Source: Flaveria trinervia (taxonomy: Eukaryota > Streptophyta > Magnoliopsida > Asterales > Asteraceae). From it: a DNA stretch of 64,000 nucleotides. Shown here piece by piece: positions 44,978 to 54,841 of this stretch. Under the pieces are notes generated by a model. It was not told where the DNA came from. It saw only the letters and a list, made by a program, of their open reading frames with translations, and searched no databases. Within the stretch, counting starts at the first letter, position 1. Every line of letters begins with the position of its first letter. The position numbers and the translations under genes are program-made. The stretch is taken from the NCBI GenBank assembly GCA_025506515.1, contig CM046453.1:28075882-28139881 (forward strand), given 5' to 3'.

Positions 44978-46594
44978 AGGTCAACGGTGTTAAAAAGAAA
45001 AGTGATGTTATCCTGATGATGATCTTGTGTAGTCCGATGTAGGTTAGGTTTTTTTTCTTTATTTTATTGGTTTATCTTAGTCTGTTTAATTTAAACTCAT
45101 GTTATTTTGCTGGCTATTAAAATCCTAAAATAATTAAACCAGTTATGATTTTAGTATTTTAGGGGGAGAATAAGTCAGCAAGTTAACATTTAAAAAAAAA
45201 AGAAGGAAGAAGGAGTGGAAAGCTGATATAAGGAAGATCGTATATGTGATACCGATTCAAACCCTTGGAATATGATAGTACACAGGAACAAATCAAGAGG
45301 ACTTGAAATTTTAATTTAGAAAAGGTGCAAAATTCAAAGTATAAGTTTGTGTTGTCTAAGCAATATAAAAGGGAAGATGATAGAAAAACTGGTAACTCTT
45401 GAGGTAACACAATGAGAGTAGACCTAGAGGTTGCTAGACCACAATTGATATGTCGGTAGATTCAACACAATAGATGATTAGACCTGACTGGTGATCTCAA
45501 GATCAAACTAAGTGGTTCAACTAACTGTGGGCTCCCATCTTATCACTGGTTAACACAATCAACTATATTCCAATAAGGGAAATGAGCATGTAAACGCCAC
45601 AAATGTGTGCGGATGACCATAAATAGAGCAAAGCACGGAAAAGTGAAATAAAAATGCTATCAAGCTAATGACTTATGTTATTGGTGCATTTGGTGCAAAT
45701 AAAATAAGCTGCTCTACAAGGAGATAGGTTTGTGCCTCTCTGCTGTGCGATGGCACTGACCTGAGGATAAGCATAACCTAGATATTCTAGAATTCATTGT
45801 TGTTTGCCGCCTCTCTGCTGTGCGATGGCACTGACCTGAGGACTGGCTTCTCTTTGACAGCTCTAAGAATAGTCTCTCCTTGTAATAATACCCGTAGACT
45901 GCTCAAAAGCTCCTGAGGAATGTTGCTTACCATATAATTATGGGATCCACAAATGTTAGTTGAAATAATTAAACCTAAAACAATCACCAGTTTGGGTCAA
46001 AAGTTTGTGTATGGATTTAAACAAATATATTGACAATCATTGTGACTGCAATTCTTGAAAGTTTGATTCAATGTGGTAATCTAAGAACTTCAGTATGATT
46101 TCCTAAAGTTTCAAATGACTCTGGATGAACACCAAGAATTGAGCATCAAAAGATTTTGATAACAAGTCCAAACTGATTTGAACTGCCTGTATGATTCCAA
46201 ATGGAATTGGTCCAGGTATAGTCAATCTAAGTTAAAGCTATCCATTCCAGAACCAAATCCAGTAGATTTCCATCTCAGGACTTATCTCTCACAAAAAGCA
46301 AAAACAAAGTTTATTTTTTAGTTTAATTTTCTAATTTAGTCAGTTATTTTAGTTTGTTTGTTTGTCGGATTACATCAGGAGAATCAGTAAGGGATCAACT
46401 CACTAACAGGGTCATGTCTGAGATGACCACATATGCATTAAAAGTTAAATCAGTCACATCTGAGGTGATAAAGGTTTTCAAGTCAAAACGATCATGTCTA
46501 AGATGATCAACTGCTCATAACGTAAATTTCTGCAATTAAAGGGATTTTAAAAGGTAAATACTCAAATTGGCAGTAAAGTAAATAAATATGACCT
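44978..46594 (+). promoter_or_regulatory. Element E pol-ORF3 spacer, first part
   Basis: No gene. A purine tract AGGGGGAGAA at 45161-45170 resembles a second polypurine tract. A 34-bp sequence occurs twice, at 45734-45767 and 45809-45842. Three palindromic units of the GATCATGTCTGAGATGATC type lie at 46411-46427, 46453-46469 and 46490-46508. All have counterparts in F in the same order. Confidence 0.6.
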
Positions 46595-46843
46595 ATTCGC
46601 ACGAATGGACCATCCATAGGGACCAATCATACGAATGGAAGCTATTCGTACGAATGGACAATACCGAATGGCCCGTACGATTGGCCCAGTTGGATGAGTA
46701 AGGGCGAATGAGTGAGTCAGTCGCACGATTGAGATTCAGTCGGATGACTAATGAAGGACGATTGAACCAATCGCACGACTAGTCCCACTCGCACGACTGA
46801 AAGGTGCGTATGAGCTCAGTCGCACGATTGAATCTAGGGTTAA
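46595..46843 (+). promoter_or_regulatory. Element E motif cluster upstream of the internal TATA box
   Basis: About ten units with the core CGCACGA(A/C/T)TGA lie in ~240 bp, some as near palindromes such as CAGTCGCACGATTGA at 46718. The cluster ends ~15 bp before the TATA box. The LTR has the same arrangement, cluster then TATA. Confidence 0.65.
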
Positions 46844-46851
46844 TATAAATA
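46844..46851 (+). promoter_or_regulatory. Putative TATA box of ORF3 in element E
   Basis: TATAAATA, identical to the LTR TATA box at 38051. A leader exon of ~110 bp would follow up to the intron donor at 46989. Confidence 0.6.
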
Positions 46852-46988
46852 GAAGGGGAATCGTCGCAGAGACTCACCACCTTCAAAATCACCCTGAATC
46901 GCACGAATTAACCCAACTCTGCAAAAATTTCAATTGATCGCTAAACCCCCCGTTTCTTGATTACTGACCATCGACATCGACTCTACAG

Positions 46989-47598
46989 GTAATTTACGTA
47001 TATGCACTCCCATAACTTTAAATTTGATGAAAAACCGGTACATTCGGACTCGCAAAGTAACCGAGACTTAAGTGACTAAATAACCTACCTAAATGACTCA
47101 AACAAACGAAAGTAACGTTGTTAGGTGGTTTAAGAATGTATTGCGAGTCAAATGAACCAGATAACGATGTCTAAAACTCAAAAATAGTGAAAAAGTAATT
47201 TTGAATTGAACAGTCGTACTTCATGCGAATGGAAGAGTGATGAACTTCAGTCGCACGACTGAAGGGCTCAAACTGCTTAAACGCATGACTGAACCATGCG
47301 TATGAAGCTCAGTCGCACGACTGGTGTAACCGCATGAGGGTATATACGTAGGAGCCCAGTCGCACACTCAGAGGTACGTATGGATCGTCGCACGACTGAG
47401 TCCCATTCATACGGTTCAATCGCACGACTGAACCCCTTTCGCACGGTTCAATCGCACCTAACCCTTTCGCACTGTTCATTCGTACGCCTGAACTCAATCG
47501 CACAATCTCAATCGCATGACAGAAGATTTTCTTCAAGCTTAAGGTTTTCATGACTTTCTTAGTCAATGGTACTAATGTTTACTATCTTTGTGTAACAG
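46989..47598 (+). other. Probable 5'UTR intron of ORF3 in element E
   Basis: Donor TCTACAG/GTAATT and acceptor TTTGTGTAACAG/ATG place the ORF3 start codon exactly at the first base of the next exon. The 610-bp intron contains about ten CAGTCGCACGACTGA-type units at 47205-47530. Element F has equivalent signals. Supported by sequence only. Confidence 0.58.
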
Positions 47599-49703
47599 AT
47601 GGCGAGTAGATGGATTATGAGCACAAAGCACAATATATGTGCTCATCTGGAATTAACATCCAGAAACGCTGCCGATTTCTCTGGCATAATCTCATTTCTA
47701 CTGAGATCGAGGATTGCACATGCCATATCTATTCCTTGCACTCCGTATCGATCCATTCAACAAGCCTTCTGGGAAGGCGCTACAGTTGATAGATCATCTG
47801 AGCCTCATTGCATCAGAAGTACCATATTTGGAGAGGCTATTACCATTTCAGAGGAGGATCTAAGGATTGTACTACAATGGGGGATGACGCTGATTGTCCG
47901 ACTCGATTACACCCCCTCACTATCAGAGGATGCTTTCTCAGAGCCAAATACTCTGGGGACATCAATTCTGGGGTACTAAACAAGAGTAACCTCTGTCCCC
48001 AGTTTAAATATCTTACGCACATGCTGCTCAAGTGCATGGCTTCCAGAAAAGGTGGTTTTGATGAGCTGTCTGACCAGATGCAGAACGCGTACGTTGCGTT
48101 GGTGCTGAACCATCTGTTCAGCTTCTCCAAGATGATCTTCACCTATCTGGTGGAGAACATCGAGGGGAAAGGGAAGGAAGCCTTCTGTATGTACCCGAGG
48201 TTTATGCAGATGATCATAGATCAGAAGCTTCCCTCCCTGCCGAAGGAAAAAGAGGATGCAGTAGTCTTGGAGGTAATGGATGACACTACCCTGGGAAGGA
48301 TGAAAGTGTACAGGGGAAAGCAAGTGAAGCCTCCTGTCAGGAGGTTGTTTGGTCATCTTGCCCGGGATGACTACGTGGTGCCAGCAAAGAGAAAGTGGCG
48401 TCACGATGAGAGTGACTCTGATGTGGAAGAGATAGCTCTACCCACTCATGACTCAGATGATGATGACAGTGGGGATGCTGGAGACGATATGCCTATTCCA
48501 CTCAGACGCACTGTGTCTGATTCTGTACCTCCAGTGTCCGTCACATCCGGAGAAGTAACCGAGTCAGCGGGATTTCATCAGAATTTTGTTCTTGGCGCGG
48601 AGGAGGAGGATGAATCGGATGAGGAGCCCCTTACATGAACTGTGGGAAGGAAGTTGTTCCCACAAAACATGGGTTAAGGGTGGTTGGTGAACACCCGAGA
48701 GACTCCGGAGATACTGATACTGACCCAAGCTATGCTCCGGGGTCCACAGGCAGGGTTGTAGGGGGGCCTCCACCTCAACTGGAACAAGGAGGAAGAGAAT
48801 GGCTAAACCCCATGGCCAAGAAGAGAAAAGCGTCGGGTGACCTTCCTCCTACCACACCACCACATCCACCACATCCACCACATCCACCACAGCCACCGCA
48901 TCCACCACATCCCCACATCCACCACAAGCCACACATCCACCATATCCACCACATCCACCACATCTACCACAGCCACCACCATACCTCCCACCATAGTACA
49001 GATTCCCTCCAACACCATATCCTTTACTCCCACATCACCTCCACCATTATACAAACCTATCTTCACTATAGCAACCTCCACCACCACGTCACACCAACCA
49101 ATACCCTCAGCCCATCCCTCATATACTTATAGATCTCCTCTACCTCCAATTGGGTAGAGGAACAGTTGTCAGCGCTTAACAGAATGGTGATGCACTTACT
49201 GGCTGCTGATGAGGAAAAGGCAGCTCAGATCCGCCAGCTTACTGACCTGACTGCTGCACAATCTCACCAAATTGCAGAGCAGGCTCGACTTATAGAGGAG
49301 CAGGCCCAGCAGTTGGCTGCTCAGAGCACCAAGATGGACCAACTCCAAGCTCAAAGTGTCACATCAAGCAAGAAAATAGAGGAGCTGGAGAAGGCAAGGA
49401 AGATTATCATGTTAAAACTGAAAGGATCTAAAGAGGAGCCATTGAAGATCAGGGAAGGAGACAGAGATGATGATGATGAAGATAATGATGAGGATGATGA
49501 GAGTGATACTGAGGATATGAAGATTTAGAAAGAGATAGGACAGAGGAGAAGGATGATGATGAAGAAGCAGAAGGAGGGGATGCACCTGCATCGGCCCCTG
49601 CTACAGGTCAAGAGAAAAGGACAAAGAACAGACAAGATCAATCCGCTTCTACCTCTGCTCCTCCAAGTGATGAAACATGATACAAGATAAAAGTAAAGAC
49701 TAG
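47599..49703 (+). pseudogene. Element E ORF3, accessory protein, broken
   Basis: The ATG at 47599 starts MASRWIMSTKHNICAHL; IQQAFW follows, then a frame change at about 47880. Frame 47808-48638 holds CPQFKYLTHMLLKC, FSFSKMIFTYLVEN, FCMYPRFMQMIID, a basic RKWRHDESDSD patch and an acidic region. A frame change at about 48636 leads to a His/Pro/Thr low-complexity part. A 1-base loss gives a stop at about 49156, before the Gln-rich coiled coil (QIAEQARLIEEQAQQLAAQ, 49166-49420) and an Asp/Glu tail. The N-terminal domain is shared with family 1 ORF3. No membrane segment is seen. Function unknown; the KHN/FW/YPRF pattern is known to me only from plant retroelement accessory ORFs. Confidence 0.78.
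48853..48985 (+). repeat. CCACCACAT-type minisatellite inside ORF3 of element E
   Basis: Short units of CCACCACATCC and variants repeat in tandem. Plus-strand frames give His/Pro or His/Ile strings and the minus strand gives Trp/Met/Gly strings, none of which is an independent protein. Element F has CCACCAC-type repeats at the same place (about 33530-33620, minus) coding Thr/Pro. Confidence 0.8.
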
Positions 49704-49820
49704 ATGTTTTTGTATTTATCTTCTTTTGTATTTGAATCCTGTATTGAACACAATGTATTTAATGTTTATATTACTTTAATGCATTTCTGTTTGATTAATT
49801 ACTAATGATTTATGTGTGGA

Positions 49821-51037
49821 ATGTTTAAATCAAACAGATCAAAATTACAAAGAGATGAGTTTGATGTTGCTCCCCTTCAGCAGGTTAAGTCTCAGCTAAC
49901 AATGATTCTTGATCTGCAAGGGATTGTCAGGAATCAGTGAATTATACCCCTGAAGAAGGGGAAATAATTCATGATTTATCAAATGAGCAACTCGCAGAGC
50001 TTTTCGAGCTAAATCCAGATGAGATAGTAAAAGATGCTTCGACATGCGATTCAACAGTGACGAAGAGCACAACGATGTTGATGATGTAGAGATCGAAGAT
50101 GTCACTGCCGAGGAGTACCCTCAGTACGCTGACAATGAGGGCAATGTGGTCCCCAATCTGGGTGAATCCCTTGTCAGCGATACTATTGAGGTGTTGAACT
50201 ATATGGAGCAAGAAACAGAGAAAGCAGAAGACACAGCCCAAGCCTCAAATGATGATGTCGACATTCGAAAGGCTGAGTGGGTTGCATGTTTTGAAGAAAT
50301 TAGAGCCCACGTACTACACCAAAGAAGGATTCCTACACCAAACTCTATAGAGTCAAGAAACATCACAAGGTGTCAGGAAGGATCATAGCATGGGCGTATT
50401 TTGAGGATCTTAACGTATATGCAGTTAAGAGAAACAGGGCATAGAGTACTTCAGATTCCCACATGATCTGAAGACTCTACCAGGTTTTGAGTTCAACCAG
50501 CTGGCCAAACTAAAGCTTTTGTATGCTGACCCGAGGAAGATGTCAGGCTGGTTTGAGGCTGCCCTAAAGAAGTAGTACCACACTAGATGGGTTAACTTCA
50601 GACCCCAATAGCCTACTAGGTATATCAGAAGGTCTGAGGTTGATGCCATTACTGGCAAGCCTAAGATAGTGTTGAAGTGGAATCCTCCGCGCACAATGTC
50701 AAGAATCCCACTCAGGGAAATGCCACAGGATTTCACTCCACATTTTAAGTGGTGGTACTACGCTTGGAGAACAGCTGAAATGGTCATAGTCCTAAGCAAA
50801 GAGGGAAAAATGGATACTATCATGGTATTCGACCCGATGTGGCTTACAAACTTGTCGGAAAATGATGTCTATACGCTATACAAGTGGCCACTGTTCTATG
50901 ATACACAAGATATTGTACAAGCCCTCCAGTTTCAGAACGTTATACGACTCTGCTTCGCGTTTGAGATTCACACGGGAGTCACAAAAGAGGAGAAGTACAA
51001 GAAATACAAGGAGGTTATGCAGAAAACAAGAGATTAG
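49821..51037 (+). pseudogene. Element E ORF4, conserved protein of unknown function
   Basis: The start MFKSNRSKL at 49821 agrees with F. The frame is lost at about 49930, 50320, 50440 and 50570 and a Thr codon is missing near 50060. Recognisable blocks are NEGNVVPNLGESLV, YFEDLNVYAVKR, FPHDLKTLPGFEFNQLAKL and the long C-terminal frame 50669-51037. That frame has SRIPLREMPQDFTPHFKWWY, FDPMWLTNLSENDVYTLYKW and FQNVIRLCFAFEIH. It ends KTRD just before the PPT. About 400 residues if whole. It is neither RT, integrase nor Gag, and I know no matching domain. It lies between ORF3 and the 3' LTR in E and F and is the only gene left in G. Confidence 0.76.
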
Positions 51038-51050
51038 AGAGATCTAGGTC

Positions 51051-51062
51051 CAAGGGGGAGTT
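51051..51062 (+). other. Element E polypurine tract
   Basis: CAAGGGGGAGTT directly precedes the 3' LTR. Confidence 0.88.
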
Positions 51063-51732
51063 TGTTGATACATATATGTCCCTAGATCATGATATGAAAT
51101 GTAATAGATCTTGTTTATCTGATTTTGGTATAATTTGATATGATTAATGAAATGATATTGTTTGTTTTTGATTTGTAATGACTAATATTTCATTAATGAG
51201 TTGATATTAAATTGGTTAATTAGGTTAGCGATTGTTTGAATGGTTACACATAATGTTTATTAATTAATACATTCAAACTTAACATAATGAAGTTCTCATG
51301 CAATGGCCCATGCGAAGGACCATAAGCATGAATAACTTCATACGAATGGCTCAGTCGCACGACTGAACACTCAGTCGTGCGGATGAATCAACCGCATGGT
51401 TCAATCGCACGACTGAACCATACTAATGATTCAGTCGCACGATTGAATACTGCCAACCTATAAATACAACCTAATTCGTGAAAAATGAGAGTTTTTTGAT
51501 TGATAACGATTCCAGACGTACCCTAGCCGTCCAGAAGCCTCCCAATTCGTTCTCCAAGTTCATAGAACACATTAGATCGATTCCTAATCGATTTCTAATG
51601 TTAGTTTCAATTCTTTATTGATTCTTCGTGTGTTCTCACTGATTGGATCGCCAATCAAATAGGATTCCGCACTATTTGATCTGGTTTACACGCTAATCTC
51701 CAGGTATTTCGTTCAAATACCAGGTCCTAACA
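51063..51732 (+). repeat. Element E 3' LTR
   Basis: A 670-bp copy of 37654-38324 with TATAAATA at 51459-51466 and the same upstream cluster. The ATTTT duplication follows. Confidence 0.93.
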
Positions 51733-51737
51733 ATTTT

Positions 51738-53115
51738 TACCACATCAATTAAGTTCTTTTCAAGACAATCTCTTATGAAGTGGTATTTAGTACCGATATG
51801 TTTGGTCTTTGGATGCTGGACCGGATTTTTAGTTACTGCAATTGCAGCAGAGTTATCAACAAAAATAGGAGTAGAAGAAAACTTTAAACTGTAATCCCGT
51901 ATTTGCTGTTGAATCCAGATGATTTATGAACAGCAACTTGCAGCAGCAACGTATTCGGCTTCACAAGTTGACAATGCAACCGATGTATGCTTCTTACACT
52001 GCCAGGTAACTAATCTTCTCCCAAAGAATTGACACCCTGCTGATGTAGACTTGTAACTCATCTTGCAGCCCTCGTAATCCGAGTCACTATACGCCGTGAG
52101 CTCAAAGTCATCATCATGAGGATACCATAACCCAAGTGTGGGTGTACCCTTCAGATAACGAAATATCCTCTTGACCCCGATCAGATGGTTGACCTTAGGC
52201 TTAGCCTGATATCTAGAACATAAACATGTAGCATACATGATATCAGGTCTTGAGGCAGTGAGATACATGAGGGATCCAATCATTCCTCAGTACATTGTGG
52301 TATCTACAAGATCTCCATTTTCATCAGGTGCTAAATCGTGATTCGTAGCAAGTGGAGTCCCAGCAGCAGAAGCATTCTCCATGTCAAAACGACTGAGAAT
52401 GTCTCCTACATACTTGGTCTGATGTAGAAATATCCCATTTGGAGTCTGATCCACCTGTAACCCGAGAAAGAACTTCATTTCCCCCCATAGCACTCATCTC
52501 AAATTCTTTCTTCATAACTGCTTTAAACTCTTTGTATAATTCTTCGTTCTTTGAACCGAAGATTATGTCATCGATATAGATTTGTACTAGCAGTAGGTCT
52601 CCATCTTTTTCTTTGATGAACAGTGTGCAGTCAATAACTCCCCTGTGAAAGCCGTGTTTCACAAGATGAGTCGAGAGTTTCTCGCACCAGGCTCTTTGAG
52701 CTTGATGAAGCCCGTATAAAGCCTTGTCGAGTTTGTAAACTCTATCCCGATGATAAGGATCTTCAAATCCCTCAGGTTGACTGACATACATTGTCTCTCG
52801 AATTTCCCCATGAAGGAATGCACTCTTCACATCTAATTGATAGACTTTAATCTTCATATACGATGCATAGGCAAGGGAGATACGGATGGCTTCCATTCTT
52901 GCCATTGGTAAAAACACTTCATTGTAGTCAATCCCCTCGACTTGGCGAAATCCCTGAACAACCAGTCGAGCCTTGTTCCTGATAATGACCCCTTGGTCAT
53001 CCTTCTTGCATTTCAAGACCCATTTGGTGCCAATGACCTTAGCACCTTTAGGTCTCTCAACCAGAGTCCAGACACCTAACTTCTTGAACTAAAGAAGTTC
53101 TTATTGCATGGCACT
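51738..53115 (-). pseudogene. pol: Element F reverse transcriptase and RNase H, cut by element E
   Basis: Minus-strand frames 53016-52384, 52493-52287 and 52283-51924 hold RT (ARLVVQGFRQVEGIDYNEVF, QLDVKSAFLHGE, YGLHQAQRAW). The catalytic box reads YIDD (52567-52578), a tolerated variant. RNase H follows, with acidic residues in YSDSDYEG and CEAEYVAAA and a later DNSAAIAV. A frame change at about 52495 and stops at about 52285 and 51925 break it. It continues at 37648 on the other side of E. Confidence 0.88.
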
Positions 53116-54826
53116 CACCCAAGACGTTTAGTCGTGATCCTGGAGTAGTAGGAACAGCTACCTCAGAGCCAAGATTATGAACATTTGGTTTTGCATCTGA
53201 GGTAGTTGGAGTTTGAGGCTCCGAAGTCGAAGGTGCATCACTGGTAGATGCTTGTGGACTTTCAGGAACTGGAACCTGTTCCTCCTGACTGTTCTCGTCA
53301 TCTTCTTCAGCTTCATCTTCAGAGGAGGAGTCACTGTCGTCGACTACTCCCCCTGACTGAGTAGACGATTCTCCCTGTGAGCTAGATGTTGGTGTAGTCA
53401 AGATATCATACATCATCCGTGTAGTTAACTCGTCATCCGTGGGAGAGAGAGGGATGTTGAAGGACTTGAAGAATCCATCATAGTCGAAAAAGTAGGCGGG
53501 TCCTTTGCCAGTAGGTGGTGTGGTATATCTCTGAACGTCAACATTACACCACACTTCTACTAGACCCGTTGAGTTATTGTAAACCCTCTTGTTCGGTATG
53601 TTGTATCCTAGAAAGATTCCTTCATCCGCCTTCTCGCTGAATTTACCTTCTTGTGTTTTCTTCAGAAGTGTGCACGGCGCGCCAAATGGTTCGAGATACT
53701 CCAAATTTGGTTTGCGTCTTGTAGTAGCTCGTAACATGTCTTTCTGTGGCGCTTGACAATCAGAACTCGATTCAGTGTATAACATGCATTAGCAACTGCC
53801 TCATTCCAAAATTGGATAGGCAGTTTCGAATCTGCCAGCATAGTCCGTGCAGTCTCTATCAAGCTTCTGTTCTTTCTCTCAGCAACACCATTCATCTGAG
53901 GCGTGTATGCAGAAGTGAATTGATGCACAATTCCCTTTTCCTTGCAGTAATCCGCCATTCACTGATTCTTGAATTCAGTTCCGTTGTCTGAGCGTACTTG
54001 TCTCACCTTTAGCTTGTAGAGAGATTCCAGTGTGGTCACTAACTCCTTGAATGACTCAAATGTTTCTGATTTGGACTTTAGAAACATTACCCAAGAGAAT
54101 CTTGAGTAGTCATCAGTAACCACAAAACAGTACAAGTCACCTGCAATGCTCTTTGTACTGACTGGGCCAAACAGATCCATGTGAAGAGGTCAAGAGGAAG
54201 TTCTATTGAATGAACTTTCTTTTCCTTATGAGACTTCTTCGTCTGTTTGCCTTTCTTGCAAGCTACGCAAAAATTGGGAAGTTGGAAATTCTTGACGTTA
54301 ACTCCTCTCACAAGATCCTTCTGGATCAAGTGATTCATCTTCCGTTGATTGATGTGACCCATTCTCCTATGCCAGGAGATGGAGTCCTTCTCGGTGGCTT
54401 TTGATAGAAAGCATTGAACTTCATGATCCGTTGTAGAAGCTGTTGAGAGATCCAAAACACAAAGGTCTTTATATCTTGAAGCTGTCATCAGCACTTGGTC
54501 CTCCGGAAACACGTAATCTTTCTTTAGGACGTAACACTTCTTGTTGTCGAATATGACTCTAAAACCTTTATCACAGATTTGGGAAACAGAAAGTAAGTTG
54601 TTTTAAAGTTGCTGGACGTAGTTCACCCTATCAAACTTAACTTTCTGATTTCCAACTTCTCCCTGAGCTAAGATATAGCCTCCCTTGTTTCCCGCAAACG
54701 AAACATGCCCTCCTTTTATTTGCTTTACGTTTGATAAAAGAGCCCTGTTTCCTGTCATGTGCCTGGATGCTCCACTGTCTACAATCCACGTGTTGGTTTC
54801 AGCACTGTAGTGAACACCCTGCACAT
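53116..54826 (-). pseudogene. pol: Element F protease and integrase, broken
   Basis: Protease frame 54824-54603 shows NTWIVDSGASRHMTGN. Frame 54512-54087 has the zinc site (WHRRMGHINQRKMNHL...CVACKKGKQTKK). Frames 54180-53959 and 53958-53662 hold the core with MDLFGPVST, RSDNGTEF and NGVAERKNR. The C-terminal region (YLEPFGAPCTLLKK) and an acidic, Ser-rich linker run to about 53116. Single-base breaks occur at about 54602, 54190, 53957 and 53700. Confidence 0.87.
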
Positions 54827-54841
54827 ACCAAGTAAAACCGT

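Larger units (their letters stand above)
37654..51732 (+). mobile_element. Element E: SIRE/Maximus-like copia (family 2), full length
   Basis: A 14,079-bp plus-strand element with 671- and 670-bp LTRs, PBS, PPT and ATTTT duplication. It holds gag, protease, integrase, RT, RNase H, a 2.6-kb control spacer, ORF3 and ORF4. By eye the LTRs differ at about nine substitutions and three short indels, so the insertion is young. The ORFs nevertheless contain many stops, which suggests that it was copied from an already damaged template or mobilised by another copy. It lies opposite in orientation to its host F. Confidence 0.93.

Noticed and set aside
48775..49087. Minus-strand ORFs rich in Trp, Met, Gly and Val
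   Set aside because: They are the antisense reading of the CCACCACAT repeat in ORF3.
47599..49703. ORF3 as a retroviral-type envelope gene
   Set aside because: Its place after pol invites this, but no signal peptide, membrane helix or cysteine-rich ectodomain is visible in any copy.
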